Program-made: the position numbers and the translations under genes
Shown here: piece by piece, positions 36,648-45,653 of the stretch
Layout: every line of letters begins with the position of its first letter
Position numbering within the stretch: position 1 is the stretch's first letter
NCBI GenBank assembly: GCA_000648925.1
Contig: JFHF01000015.1
Coordinates: 1-64,000 of the forward strand
Reading direction: 5' to 3'
Origin: Caballeronia jiangsuensis
Lineage (GTDB): Bacteria; Pseudomonadota; Gammaproteobacteria; Burkholderiales; Burkholderiaceae
DNA: 64,000 nucleotides
Notes under the pieces: model-generated
Databases searched by the model: none
Told to the model about the DNA's origin: nothing
What the model saw: only the letters and a program-made list of their open reading frames with translations

Positions 36648-38317
36648 ATCGACGCGTCCCGAAGGGCATAGGCTTGCTGAGCGTATGCGCCACGCAATCC
36701 GCTCTAGCCGCGCCCGAAACGATCGGCCACGTGCAAAGGCAGCCGCTGAATCTCACGGCGATTTCAATGTTCCTCGTTTTCGTCGTCGCAACGCTCGCTA
36801 TAACGTGCTGGTCTGCATCGAAGACGCGTTCCATGAAGGATTTCTATAACGCGGGAGGAACGATAACCGGCTTTCAGAACGGTCTAGCCCTTGCGGGCGA
36901 TTACATGTCGGCGGCGGCACTGCTCGGTCTCACGAGCATGATCTTCTTCAACGGTTATGACGGCATGATTTACGCGGTGAGCTTTTTCGTCGCGTGGCCG
37001 CTCTTGATGTTTCTGTTCGCGGAAAGAATCAGGAATCTCGGACAGGTCACCATCGCCGACATCGCGTCATTCCGCCTCGATCAGCGAAGAATCCGGACAA
37101 TGACGGCGTTCGGCTCGCTCACCGTCGTCTGTTTCTATCTCGTGGTTCAGATGGTCGGGGCAGGGCAGCTCATTCAGCTACTTTTCGGCCTCAGTTATGA
37201 CCAGGCGATCGTGATCGTCGGCGCGTTGATGGCTATCTATGTCACGTTCGGCGGCATGGTGGCGACGACGTGGGTGCAGATCATCAAGGCCGTGCTGATG
37301 CTCTTTGGCGCGACATTGCTTGCATTCCTGGCGCTTCGGCAATTTGGCTTCTCGCTCGATACGATGTTCGAGCAGGCGATCAAAACGCACAAGAACGGCA
37401 TCGGCATCATGTTGCCGAGCAAGCTCGTCGCCGATCCGTTCGCCATGCTTTCATTGTCGGTCGGTCTCGTATTCGGCACGTCGGGATTGCCTCATATCCT
37501 CATGCGCTTCTTTACCGTGCGCGATGCGAAGGAGGCGCGCAAGTCGGTATTCGTCGCGACGGGCTTCATCGGTTATTTCTTTCTCGTGGTTGCGTTGCTC
37601 GGCGTGGCGTCGATCGCGATCGTCGGGCGCAATCCGCTCTTTTACGAGGGCGGCGTCGTCGGCGGGAAGCTGATCGGCGGTTCCAACATGCCCGTGATGC
37701 ATCTCGCGAAAGCGCTCGGCGGCGATCCGGCACTCGGCTTTCTATCCGCCGTAGCATTCGCGACGATTCTCGCAGTCGTGGCCGGCCTCACGATGGCGGG
37801 CACGTCCGCGATCTCCCACGATCTCTATGCGATGGTCTACAAGAAGAGCCAGGCCACCCCGAAAAGCGAAAAGCGCGTTTCGCGCGTGGCGTCGATAGGC
37901 ATTGCATTCGTCGCCATCGTGCTTGGCATGGTGTTCAAGGATCAGAACGTCGCGTTTCTCGTCGCCCTGACGTTCAGCATCGCGGCTTCGGTCAATTTCC
38001 CTGTGCTGACGCTCGCTATCTACTGGAAAGGACTGACCACGCGTGGGGCTCTGATCGGCGGAATCGCCGGACTCGTGAGCGCGATTTCGCTCGTCGTGTT
38101 ATCGCCCGCCGTGTGGGTCAAGGTGCTGGGGCACGCGGCGCCGGTCTTCCCTTACGACTACCCGGCGATCATTTCGATGAGCATCGCGTTCTTTTTCATG
38201 TGGCTGGGTTCGGTCACGGACCGCCGCGCGCAGGCCAACGAAGAACGACGAAGATTTCACGACCAGTTCGTTCGCGCTCAGACCGGCATCGGCGCGTCGG
38301 GCGCGGTGAGTCATTGA
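36644..38317 (+). CDS. ActP-type sodium:carboxylate symporter (SSS family)
   Basis: A 557-residue inner-membrane symporter with 13 or so segments and an N-terminal signal-like stretch. Family motifs seen are [30 protein letters not shown] near residue 66 and [24 protein letters not shown] near residue 280. E. coli ActP imports acetate and glycolate. Here no acs gene is adjacent; the operon instead holds a b-type cytochrome and a nitronate monooxygenase, so the carboxylate carried may not be acetate. Confidence 0.85.
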   Translation: MNRRVPKGIGLLSVCATQSALAAPETIGHVQRQPLNLTAISMFLVFVVATLAITCWSASKTRSMKDFYNAGGTITGFQNGLALAGDYMSAAALLGLTSMIFFNGYDGMIYAVSFFVAWPLLMFLFAERIRNLGQVTIADIASFRLDQRRIRTMTAFGSLTVVCFYLVVQMVGAGQLIQLLFGLSYDQAIVIVGALMAIYVTFGGMVATTWVQIIKAVLMLFGATLLAFLALRQFGFSLDTMFEQAIKTHKNGIGIMLPSKLVADPFAMLSLSVGLVFGTSGLPHILMRFFTVRDAKEARKSVFVATGFIGYFFLVVALLGVASIAIVGRNPLFYEGGVVGGKLIGGSNMPVMHLAKALGGDPALGFLSAVAFATILAVVAGLTMAGTSAISHDLYAMVYKKSQATPKSEKRVSRVASIGIAFVAIVLGMVFKDQNVAFLVALTFSIAASVNFPVLTLAIYWKGLTTRGALIGGIAGLVSAISLVVLSPAVWVKVLGHAAPVFPYDYPAIISMSIAFFFMWLGSVTDRRAQANEERRRFHDQFVRAQTGIGASGAVSH

Positions 38318-38335
38318 TCCTCGAAAGGAGTTGCC

Positions 38336-38923
38336 ATGAGCCACGTTCAGCAAGATGTCACATCGGGACAATCGATACGTTTCAAGTTCAGAGATAACGG
38401 CCTCGGGTTTTCGCCGATCACGATCGCGCTTCACTGGATGATCGCGTTGCTCGTGCTGTCGATCATCGCATCGAAAATCGTCGGGCTGGTCGAGCCTGCA
38501 AGCGAGTCCGCGCGTTTCGTCAATCTGTGCGGGACGCTGTTGTTTCCGCTATCGGTCTATCGCTTCTGGGCGCGCATCACGTCGTGGCATCCGTTGCCCG
38601 TCGGCACGCCCAATCCGGTGGAAGTGATCGCGAGCCGATCGGTTGCCGTCGCGCTGGCTTTGGCGATGGTGCTGCTGCCAATCGCCGCGTGGCTCGGGAA
38701 ATCGAGCGCGGGCGTGCCGATCGGGTTGCCGGGCGGATTCACCGTGCCGCCGCTCATGAGCCCGCATGCGGCCGCAGCGCATGTATTCAGCGTGCTCTTC
38801 GATATCGGCGCGGGCGCATTCCTGTGCGGGCTCGCCCTTCATATGTTCGGCGCTTTCAAGAACCATTTCGTGTTGAAGAACGATTCCCTCAAGCGAATGC
38901 TTGGCAAGCATGTGGAGCTTTGA
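38336..38923 (+). CDS. Cytochrome b561 family membrane protein
   Basis: A 195-residue protein with four membrane segments. Candidate heme ligands include H33 (ITIALHWMIALL) and the C-terminal histidines in SPHAAAAHVFSVLF and LALHMFGAF. The family passes electrons across the inner membrane, often to or from quinone. GAAAGGAG lies before the ATG, 19 bases after the actP stop. Its redox partner is not evident; the next gene is a flavoenzyme. Confidence 0.75.
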   Translation: MSHVQQDVTSGQSIRFKFRDNGLGFSPITIALHWMIALLVLSIIASKIVGLVEPASESARFVNLCGTLLFPLSVYRFWARITSWHPLPVGTPNPVEVIASRSVAVALALAMVLLPIAAWLGKSSAGVPIGLPGGFTVPPLMSPHAAAAHVFSVLFDIGAGAFLCGLALHMFGAFKNHFVLKNDSLKRMLGKHVEL

Positions 38924-38926
38924 ACC

Positions 38927-39892
38927 ATGACTGCAATCAATCGAAAAGGACAGGCGAACGGAATTGCCGCGCTTTGCGGCGTCAGATATCCGATCTTCCT
39001 CGCGGGCATGGCGGCGATCTCCGGTCCCGCGCTCGTCGCTTCAGTTGCAAACGCCGGCGGCATGGGCACGATCGGCGGGCTGAGGCTGCCGCCGCTCGCA
39101 TTGCGCCGCTGGATCAACGAAACGAGAGCCCTCACGGATAAGCCTTTCGGCGTGAACCTCGTGCCCTCGTTCGGCGGACCGCATGTATTCGAGGCGCAAT
39201 TCCAGGTCGTGCTGGAAGAAAGGCCGAAGGTGCTTTCGCTTTTCTATGCGGAAGCTTATCCGGATATGATCCGGCGCGCGAAAGATGCGGGGATGATCGT
39301 GATGGTTCAGGTCGGTTCGGTCGAACTGGCGCGCCACGCCATCGACAATGGCGCCGATATCGTCACCGCACAGGGCAGCGAAAGCGGCGGGCATCTGAAT
39401 CGCGGGACGATAGGCTTGCTGTCCTTGTTGCCGGGAATACTTGCCATAGCAGGAGACATTCCCGTGCTGGCGGCCGGCGGCATCACGAACAGAAGCGACG
39501 TAGAAACCGTGATGAGCATGGGCGCATCGGGCGTGCTGGTCGGCACGGCGTTCGTGGCCTGCGAAGAATCCAACGCGCATCCGCTTTACAAGCAGAAGAT
39601 CATCGAAGCGACCGTCGACGATACCGAATACCGCACCGGCTATTCGTTCGGCTGGAAATACGGCACGCCGCACCGTGTCATGCCGAACCGGGACAGATGG
39701 AATCTGCTGCGATTCATCGGCGGCGGCGCACGTGTCATCGACAAGCCGAAAATGGCGCGAAAGTTATCGCTCTATGCGGGGCAGGGTGTGGGCAAGATCG
39801 ATCGTGTCATGCCGGCTGCGGAGCGTGTGGCCGAACTTGCCGAGGGTCTGATGTTCGAGCCCGAGGAAGCATTGCAACTACGTTACGCGTGA
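38927..39892 (+). CDS. Nitronate monooxygenase (2-nitropropane dioxygenase family)
   Basis: A 321-residue FMN-dependent TIM-barrel protein: YPIFLAGMAAISGPALVASVANAGGMGTIGG at the N-terminus, DIVTAQGSESGGHLNRG near residue 148 (usual form GxEAGGH, with the catalytic His), and PVLAAGGITNRSDVETVMSMGASGVLVGTAFVACEE for the phosphate-binding part. The family oxidises alkyl nitronates such as propionate-3-nitronate to the keto or aldehyde acid and nitrite. It starts 3 bases after the cytochrome gene, so it is in the actP operon. Confidence 0.8.
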   Translation: MTAINRKGQANGIAALCGVRYPIFLAGMAAISGPALVASVANAGGMGTIGGLRLPPLALRRWINETRALTDKPFGVNLVPSFGGPHVFEAQFQVVLEERPKVLSLFYAEAYPDMIRRAKDAGMIVMVQVGSVELARHAIDNGADIVTAQGSESGGHLNRGTIGLLSLLPGILAIAGDIPVLAAGGITNRSDVETVMSMGASGVLVGTAFVACEESNAHPLYKQKIIEATVDDTEYRTGYSFGWKYGTPHRVMPNRDRWNLLRFIGGGARVIDKPKMARKLSLYAGQGVGKIDRVMPAAERVAELAEGLMFEPEEALQLRYA

Positions 39893-39899
39893 TCGAATG

Positions 39900-39937
39900 T
39901 GACTGCGCCCACGATGCAATTCGGGCGCGGTCATTCT
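39900..39937. terminator. Hairpin terminator
   Basis: 11-bp stem TGACTGCGCCC with GGGCGCGGTCA (one G-T pair), loop of 12, then TTCTC, between the converging nitronate monooxygenase and LysR genes. Confidence 0.6.
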
Positions 39938-39940
39938 CGC

Positions 39941-40873
39941 TTATACGCTTGCGTTATCCGCAAGCGAAAGCTCGGATTCGACATTCGATGCCTGTGATCC
40001 ATTGCTGAGCTGCTCATGTGTCAGCGCGAGCAAGGCCGATAAAGCAGGCGTCACCACCGCATCCTGATTGCGAATGAAGACGGTCGTCACATTGGCGAAT
40101 GCAGATGGCAATTCGTGGCATCGAACGGAGCGCCGGCTGCCATGACGTTCGACTACCGCCTTCGGCAAAAGCGTGATGCCCATTCCCGCCGCGACACAGG
40201 ACATGATTCCGTCGAGTGTGCCTAACTCCATGACTTGTCCCGGAATGAGGCCCGACTGATAAAACCATTGTTCGAGCGTCGAACGATAAAAGCAGCCGGT
40301 TCTGAACACGAGCACGGTTTGCCGCGACATCGCTTCGACAAGCTGATCCAGCGAACGGAACTGGACGCTGCTCAGCAACGCGAGTTCTTCGCGAAAGACT
40401 TCTTCCTGATGCAACGCGGCGTTCTGATGAAAGCCGCCGACGAAAGCGCCATCCAGCCGATGATTTTCCACCGCTTTAATGAGCTCGCTGGTCGTGCCGG
40501 TGATGAGCGAAAGCTGAACTTGCGGATACTTCTTGTGATATTTGGCGAGCACTTTCGGCAAGCGAATAGCCGCGGTGGTTTCCATCGAACCGAGACGCAG
40601 CGGCCCCTTCGGTGTGGTGGCGTCGAGCATCGCGCTGCGGCTTTCGTCCATCAGTTGCAACACGCGCCGCGCATAGCCGAGAAACGTGTGGCCGGCGGAT
40701 GTCAGCATGACGCCGCCTTTCGAACGCACGAACAATTGCTGGCCGAGTTCGCTCTCCAGTTCCTTGATGCGCATAGTGACATTCGACTGAACATTGTGCA
40801 CTTTCTCTGCCGCCGCGGTGAAGCTGCCGGTTTCAGCCACGGCGCAGAAGATTTTCAAGTGTCGCAGTTCCAT
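39941..40873 (-). CDS. LysR-family regulator
   Basis: A 310-residue LysR regulator: HTH MELRHLKIFCAVAETGSFTAAAEKVHNVQSNVTMRIKELESELG, co-inducer domain about 90-295. Its own upstream region carries the palindrome TCATCA-CGAA-TGATGA, also present upstream of the DUF485-actP operon that ends next to it, so it is the probable regulator of that operon. The inducer may be a nitro-acid or another carboxylate; that is inference. Confidence 0.8.
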   Translation of the reverse strand: MELRHLKIFCAVAETGSFTAAAEKVHNVQSNVTMRIKELESELGQQLFVRSKGGVMLTSAGHTFLGYARRVLQLMDESRSAMLDATTPKGPLRLGSMETTAAIRLPKVLAKYHKKYPQVQLSLITGTTSELIKAVENHRLDGAFVGGFHQNAALHQEEVFREELALLSSVQFRSLDQLVEAMSRQTVLVFRTGCFYRSTLEQWFYQSGLIPGQVMELGTLDGIMSCVAAGMGITLLPKAVVERHGSRRSVRCHELPSAFANVTTVFIRNQDAVVTPALSALLALTHEQLSNGSQASNVESELSLADNASV

Positions 40874-40889
40874 CGATACGCCCCTTTAA

Positions 40890-40905
40890 TCATCACGAAT
40901 GATGA
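40890..40905. promoter_or_regulatory. Candidate LysR autoregulatory site
   Basis: Perfect palindrome TCATCA-CGAA-TGATGA, 16 bases upstream of the LysR start; matches the site at 36195-36209 in all but one arm position. Confidence 0.5.
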
Positions 40906-40968
40906 AGCATCAGCGCTTCCATTCTGATCGATGATAGGTGGCGTGTAAAGCAATCCGCGCGCTGCGAT

Positions 40969-41307
40969 TCAGCTTCCGCGATAGGTTCCGAAACTCCAAG
41001 GCGAACATAGAAGGGGCACGTGATAGTGCTGCGCCGCGTCGGAAAGCGTGAAACGCACCGGCACGACATCGGCGAATACATCGGGCGTCTTGAAGTAATC
41101 GGCTACCCAGAAGCGCAGTTCGAAATCGCCTGCACGCGCTTGTGCGGCCGGCAGGATCGGTGAATCCGTGCGTCCGTCGCGATTGGTGCGCGTGCGCGCG
41201 AGCAGCGTCGGCGGCTGGGTGGCGACGTCGAACAATTCGATCTGCATGCCGGCAGCGGGCTGGCCGAGCGCGACGTCGAGTACATGAGTGGTGATGCCTG
41301 CGGCCAT
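40969..41307 (-). CDS. uraH: 5-hydroxyisourate hydrolase UraH
   Basis: A 112-residue transthyretin-like protein with the catalytic set H8 (THVLD), R46 (NRDGRTD), H96 (YHVPLL) and the C-terminal signature YRGS. It hydrolyses 5-hydroxyisourate, the product of urate oxidation, to OHCU in the cytoplasm. AGGAGA precedes the ATG. It is third in a minus-strand operon after the MFS transporter and a Tat-exported paralogue. OHCU would be handled by uraD at 44562. Confidence 0.9.
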   Translation of the reverse strand: MAAGITTHVLDVALGQPAAGMQIELFDVATQPPTLLARTRTNRDGRTDSPILPAAQARAGDFELRFWVADYFKTPDVFADVVPVRFTLSDAAQHYHVPLLCSPWSFGTYRGS

Positions 41308-41349
41308 GATGTGTCTTCTCCTGATCTCGCGTTTCGTTTTGCGCTGTAT

Positions 41350-41874
41350 TTAACTGCCGCGGTAGTAGTTGTAGCTCCACGGCCCGAATAACACCGGCAG
41401 GTGAATGCGCTGATTGATATCGATGATGCGAAAGCGCAGCGGGATCTTCGAAAGAAACATCGGCTGCGGCAGATTCGCCTTGCGCGCGGCGAAGTATTCG
41501 TCCGCATGCAGCAGGAGCTCATACGTGCCCGCGCGATAGGTATCGCCGATCAAGAGCGGCGGCTCGCTGCGGCCGCTCGCTGCAAGCGTGATCGTTTGCA
41601 GAAGCTTCGAGCGTCCGTCTTCGATCGCGAACAAGTCCACGCGCATGCCCGCGGCGGGCGTGCCGTGCCACGTGTCGAGGCCGTGCATCGTGAGGCGCGG
41701 GCTCAGGCCATCCTGTTGCACCGGACCCGTCGTCTGGTTGGGCGCTGCCGACGTCGGCGTATCGGCGGCAAGAGCGGTCTTCGCCATCAAGATGCTGCCG
41801 CCCAACGCGACCGATTGCAGGGCAAAGCGGCGGCGGCTCACATCGAAAGCCGGGGAAGAGTCTTTATCGCGCAT
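41350..41874 (-). CDS. Tat-exported hydroxyisourate hydrolase-like protein
   Basis: A 174-residue UraH paralogue with a twin-arginine signal (S13-R-R-R-F17-A-L, cut after ALA near residue 37). The hydrolase residues are kept: H64 (MHGLD), R102 (ASGRSEP), H158 (RIHLPV) and YRGS at the very end. It should hydrolyse hydroxyisourate, or a related cyclic ureide, in the periplasm. GAGG at the end of the MFS gene serves as ribosome site; only one base separates the two genes. Export of this fold is unusual. Confidence 0.8.
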   Translation of the reverse strand: MRDKDSSPAFDVSRRRFALQSVALGGSILMAKTALAADTPTSAAPNQTTGPVQQDGLSPRLTMHGLDTWHGTPAAGMRVDLFAIEDGRSKLLQTITLAASGRSEPPLLIGDTYRAGTYELLLHADEYFAARKANLPQPMFLSKIPLRFRIIDINQRIHLPVLFGPWSYNYYRGS

Positions 41875-41875
41875 G

Positions 41876-43216
41876 TCAGGCCTCTTGTTTGTTGCCGAGC
41901 TTGCGGATGCCGATGATCACGAGCACCGCGGCCAGCACTTCGATGACGGCCACGAGATAGAGACCGGTCGTCAACTTGCCCGTCGCGTTCTTGACGAGTC
42001 CCATCACATAGGGCGCGCCGAAACCCGCGAGATTGGAGACGGAGTTGATGAGCGCCACGCCGATCGCCGCCGCGCTGCCCGCGAGATAGCGGTTGGGCAA
42101 TTGCCAGAACACGGGGATCGCGCTCATCGTGCCGATCAGCGATGCCGTCATGGCCAGCAACGCGATAACCGGCGAAATCTTGTCGAAGCCCATCAGCACG
42201 GCGAGCAAGGCCATGGATACGCCGCCGACGATCGCCGCGCCGCTGAAGTGCCAGCGCACTTCATTGCTGCGGTCCGAGTGCGCACCGTTGATGATCATGC
42301 CGGCCGCGCCGCACAGATAGGCAAGCGCCGCGATCCAGCCGACGGCCATCGGCGTGCCCACGCCCACATCCTTGATGACGGTCGGAATCCAGAAGGTGAG
42401 CGTCGAATTCGCGCACAGCAGGCAGAAGAAGATCGCGATCATCAGCCACACCTTGCGATTCGTGAAGAGCGAGCGCCAGTCGTGGCCACGCTCGCCCATC
42501 GCGGCGTTGTCGCGTTGCAGTGCGTCGAGCACGACACGCTTTTCATCGGCGTTGAGCCAGCCTGCTTCCTCGGGCTTGTCGGTCATGTAGAAGTACGCGA
42601 ACACACCGGCGAGCACGGACGGAATGCCTTCGATGATGAAGAGCCACTGCCAGCCGTGCATGCCGTGCACGCCGCCCATCGACGTCATGATCCAGCCGGC
42701 GAGCGGACCGCCGAGCACGCCCGCGATCGCCGATGCCGACATGAAGGTGCCGAAGGCGCGCGCCCGCCGCTGCGACGGATACCAGTACGTGAGATAGAGA
42801 ATGACGCCCGGATAAAAGCCCGCTTCGAAAGCACCGAGCAGGAAGCGCAGGATATAGAACTGCGTGGGCGTGTTGACCTGGGTCTGCAACATGCAGATGA
42901 CGCCCCAGCAGATCGTGATGCGCATGATCGTCTTTTTCGCGCCGATCTTTTGCAGCAGCATGTTCGACGGCACTTCGAACAGAAAGTAGCCGATAAAGAA
43001 TATGCCCGCGCCGAGTCCATATACCGCTTCGCTGAAATGCAGCGAGTCCAGCATCTGCAACTTGGCGAAGCCGATGTTCACGCGATCCAGCCACGCGAGC
43101 ACCCACAGTACGCCGAGAAACGGCAAGAGCCGCCATGAGACCTTGCGATAGACGCTCGCTTCGGCGCTTTCGGCCTCGCTCGCGAAAACCGGCATCTCCT
43201 GTTTGATGAGCGACAT
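41876..43216 (-). CDS. MFS transporter, ACS family, probably for a urate-related anion
   Basis: A 446-residue transporter with 12 membrane segments and the ACS signature LDRVNIGFAKLQMLDSLHFSEAVYGLGAGIFFIGYFLFEVPSNMLL near residue 45. It leads the operon with the two hydroxyisourate hydrolases, so uptake of urate, allantoin or a similar ureide is likely from context. ATG 43216 with AAGGAGA upstream is preferred to the longer frame starting at 43330. Confidence 0.8.
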   Translation of the reverse strand: MSLIKQEMPVFASEAESAEASVYRKVSWRLLPFLGVLWVLAWLDRVNIGFAKLQMLDSLHFSEAVYGLGAGIFFIGYFLFEVPSNMLLQKIGAKKTIMRITICWGVICMLQTQVNTPTQFYILRFLLGAFEAGFYPGVILYLTYWYPSQRRARAFGTFMSASAIAGVLGGPLAGWIMTSMGGVHGMHGWQWLFIIEGIPSVLAGVFAYFYMTDKPEEAGWLNADEKRVVLDALQRDNAAMGERGHDWRSLFTNRKVWLMIAIFFCLLCANSTLTFWIPTVIKDVGVGTPMAVGWIAALAYLCGAAGMIINGAHSDRSNEVRWHFSGAAIVGGVSMALLAVLMGFDKISPVIALLAMTASLIGTMSAIPVFWQLPNRYLAGSAAAIGVALINSVSNLAGFGAPYVMGLVKNATGKLTTGLYLVAVIEVLAAVLVIIGIRKLGNKQEA

Positions 43217-43322
43217 GGTTTCTCCTTTCCAGTCGGTTTGCGGCGCACGGACAAGGTCGTGCGTTCGGTTGGAAGCAAGTATAGAAACGGCCAAAAAATC
43301 GGTAACGGGGGGCGGCCCAATA

Positions 43323-43349
43323 AGCCCCATAGCAACGCGTATATGGGCT
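43323..43349. promoter_or_regulatory. Candidate LysR site between the MFS and LysR genes
   Basis: Imperfect inverted repeat AGCCCCATA, 10-base spacer, TATGGGCT in the 288-bp divergent region. Placement and size suit a LysR operator for the ureide operon. Confidence 0.35.
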
Positions 43350-43504
43350 GAAAAGCCTTATGTGGAGCGGCTTCGCGCCGTTTTTCGCAGCGCTTTTTCG
43401 TACCTATGGATTACCCTAGCGAGGCTTGCATGAAGCGGTTCCCGCGATGCCGGCTGGCAGAATAACGGCGCGGCGACGCGAACCATCGAGACACGGAACT
43501 CACC

Positions 43505-44452
43505 ATGAATCGCACCGACGATCCATTCGATACCTATCTGCTGCGCGTGCTGTGCACGCTGATCGGCGAGCGCAGTGTGTCGCGCACGGCCATTCGTATG
43601 AACCAGTCGCAGCCGGCTATCAGCTCCGCGCTCAAGCGGCTGCGCGCGATCTTCAACGACCCGTTGCTCACGCGCGAAAAGAACGTGATGGTGCCGACCG
43701 AGCGCGCCATTCAACTGGCGCAGAGCGCGCAGGCCGCATTGAGCGCGCTCGATAACCTGCTCGTATCGGACGATCATTTCGATCCGGCAACCACCGAGCA
43801 AAGCTTTACCGTGGGCATGCCCGACTATTTGGCGCCGCCCTTTTTTGCGCATGTGGTGCGCGAATTCAGGCGCGCTGCACCACATGCGCGCCTCGTCGCG
43901 GTGCCGCTCTCGGCCGCATTCAACTATGAACAGGGGCTATCGGAAGGCTCGCCGGATATCGTTATCGGCAACTGGCCCAATCCTCCGGAGCATCTGCATT
44001 TGTCGGTGCTGCTCGAAGACGAGGTCGTGTGTGTCGTTGCCCGCGACAGCGTCCACGCGCAATCAGGCAAGTTCGATGCCCAGGACTACCTGAGCGCGTC
44101 GCATATCGTGCCCACGCCGTATTCGCGCGATCAGCGCGGCGTCGTCGATACCGGGCTCAGCACCATGCGCGTGCATCGCGACAACCGCGTGAGTTGCCCG
44201 TACTTCAATCTCGCGCCGAGCCTGATTCCGGGCACCGATCTGATTCTCACGACAGGCCGGCACTTCGCCAACTATCACGCTCAGCATCTGCCGCTCGCCG
44301 TGCTAGATGCGCCGATCGAATTTCCATTCATGCGGTTTTATCAGCTATGGCATCCGTCGCGACATCGTTCGGCTTCGCACGTGTGGTTGCGCGGCATGCT
44401 GACGGCGGCCGCGCAGGAGTTGCGCGCGCTGCGTGATATGAATCGCGATTAG
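43505..44452 (+). CDS. LysR-family regulator of the ureide genes
   Basis: A 315-residue LysR regulator with an atypical HTH start, PFDTYLLRVLCTLIGERSVSRTAIRMNQSQPAISSALKRLRAIFNDPLL, as in the NodD/SyrM-like branch. It diverges from the MFS-uraH operon and is followed by uraD 109 bases downstream, so it is the probable activator of both. A hairpin GATCGGG...CCCGATC at 44483-44506 separates it from uraD. Confidence 0.8.
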   Translation: MNRTDDPFDTYLLRVLCTLIGERSVSRTAIRMNQSQPAISSALKRLRAIFNDPLLTREKNVMVPTERAIQLAQSAQAALSALDNLLVSDDHFDPATTEQSFTVGMPDYLAPPFFAHVVREFRRAAPHARLVAVPLSAAFNYEQGLSEGSPDIVIGNWPNPPEHLHLSVLLEDEVVCVVARDSVHAQSGKFDAQDYLSASHIVPTPYSRDQRGVVDTGLSTMRVHRDNRVSCPYFNLAPSLIPGTDLILTTGRHFANYHAQHLPLAVLDAPIEFPFMRFYQLWHPSRHRSASHVWLRGMLTAAAQELRALRDMNRD

Positions 44453-44561
44453 CGCTATCGCGTTCTGTTATGCGGTCAATAGGATCGGGTGTCTCGCCGC
44501 CCGATCGCGCGCTTCCTATACTCGGCACGAATCGCCATCGATGCCCTATAGGAGAGCCGTC

Positions 44562-45095
44562 ATGTCACAGTCGATCAATCTCGAACCGGTCAATGCGTTC
44601 GATCACGCGACCTTCGTCGGCGCCTTCGCGAGCGTGTTCGAACATTTTCCGCAGGCAGCGGAGGGCGCGTGGAGCGCGCGTCCATTCGCCTCGGCCACGG
44701 CATTGCACGACGCGATGATGAATGTTATCCGCAGGATGGACGACACGAGCCAGCGCGCATTTCTGAACCTGCACCCGTTGTTGTCTGGCGCGAACATTCG
44801 TGCGGGAACCATGACGGCGGATTCGGACGCCGAGCAAAAGAGCGCCGGGCTCGATGCGATGTCGGCCGAGCAGGAAGCATCCCTCGATCGTCTCAATGCC
44901 GCCTATCTGGAGCGGCACGGGTTTCCGTTCATCATCTGCGTGCGGCATTACACGCGCGAAGGCATCTTCAGCGCGCTGGAGCGGCGTATCGGGCGCAGCA
45001 CGCAGCAGGAACTGGATGAGGCGCTGGCGCAGATCGCGTCGATCTCGCGTGCGCGCCTGAACGCGCGTCTCTGCGCGCTGCCTGCAACTATCTGA
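44562..45095 (+). CDS. uraD: OHCU decarboxylase UraD
   Basis: A 177-residue all-helical protein. Catalytic H71 is in NLHPLLSG and E91 in SDAEQKSAGL; FPFIICVRHYTREGIF near residue 125 is another family hallmark. It decarboxylates 2-oxo-4-hydroxy-4-carboxy-5-ureidoimidazoline to S-allantoin, the last step of urate breakdown to allantoin. ATG 44562 has AGGAGAG upstream. No uricase gene is in the window. Confidence 0.9.
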   Translation: MSQSINLEPVNAFDHATFVGAFASVFEHFPQAAEGAWSARPFASATALHDAMMNVIRRMDDTSQRAFLNLHPLLSGANIRAGTMTADSDAEQKSAGLDAMSAEQEASLDRLNAAYLERHGFPFIICVRHYTREGIFSALERRIGRSTQQELDEALAQIASISRARLNARLCALPATI

Positions 45096-45116
45096 CGCGG
45101 CAACGGCGATAACTTT

Positions 45117-45653
45117 TCATTGCGTCGCGCACACGCGCGGCACGCGATGAAAGTTGCGATCGAAATAAATCAGGCTGTCGCCATCGTCGCGCACGCGGAT
45201 CGCTGTCGCTTCGACGAACATCACCGAGTGCGATCCCACTTCCTTCGCCTCGACGATGGTGCCCTGCAGGCTCGCCAGCGCATCGCGCAACACCGGCACG
45301 CCGTTCACGCCTTCGTCCCATACCGGCAACGAGAAACGTTCTTCCATCGAGAGTTGCGTGAGACCGGCGAAGTGTCGCGCGATCTGTTCGAGATGACCCG
45401 GCAACACGTTCACGCACACATTGCGATTGTTCACGAACGCGGCATGCATCGCGCTCGACCGGTTGATGCAGACGAGCAGCGTCGGCGGCGCATCCGTGAC
45501 CGAGCACACGGCGCTTGCCGTGATGCCGCAGCGGCCATGCGTGCCCGTGGTGGTGATGACATTCACCGCAGCGCCGAGATGGGCCATGGCCTGGCGAAAC
45601 TGCTTTCGCACCTGATCGATATCGGTGAAGTCGGGGCGGGGCAGCGCGGACAT
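45117..45653 (-). CDS. iacG: Flavin reductase of the indoleacetate pathway (IacG-like)
   Basis: A 178-residue HpaC/DIM6-type flavin reductase: FRQAMAHLGAAVNVITTTGTHGRCGITASAVCSVTDAPPTLLVCINRSS, then VCVNVLPGHLEQIARHFAG. It reduces FMN or FAD with NADH for a partner monooxygenase, here most likely IacA. ATG 45653 is chosen because GGAG lies at a good distance; an in-frame ATG at 45677 lacks one. It diverges from the response regulator gene across 292 bp and converges with uraD. The iac assignment rests on the neighbours. Confidence 0.75.
   Translation of the reverse strand: MSALPRPDFTDIDQVRKQFRQAMAHLGAAVNVITTTGTHGRCGITASAVCSVTDAPPTLLVCINRSSAMHAAFVNNRNVCVNVLPGHLEQIARHFAGLTQLSMEERFSLPVWDEGVNGVPVLRDALASLQGTIVEAKEVGSHSVMFVEATAIRVRDDGDSLIYFDRNFHRVPRVCATQ

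Noticed and set aside
41588..43138. Plus-strand frame of 516 codons opposite the ureide MFS transporter
   Set aside because: No motif, skewed composition; the real gene is on the minus strand.
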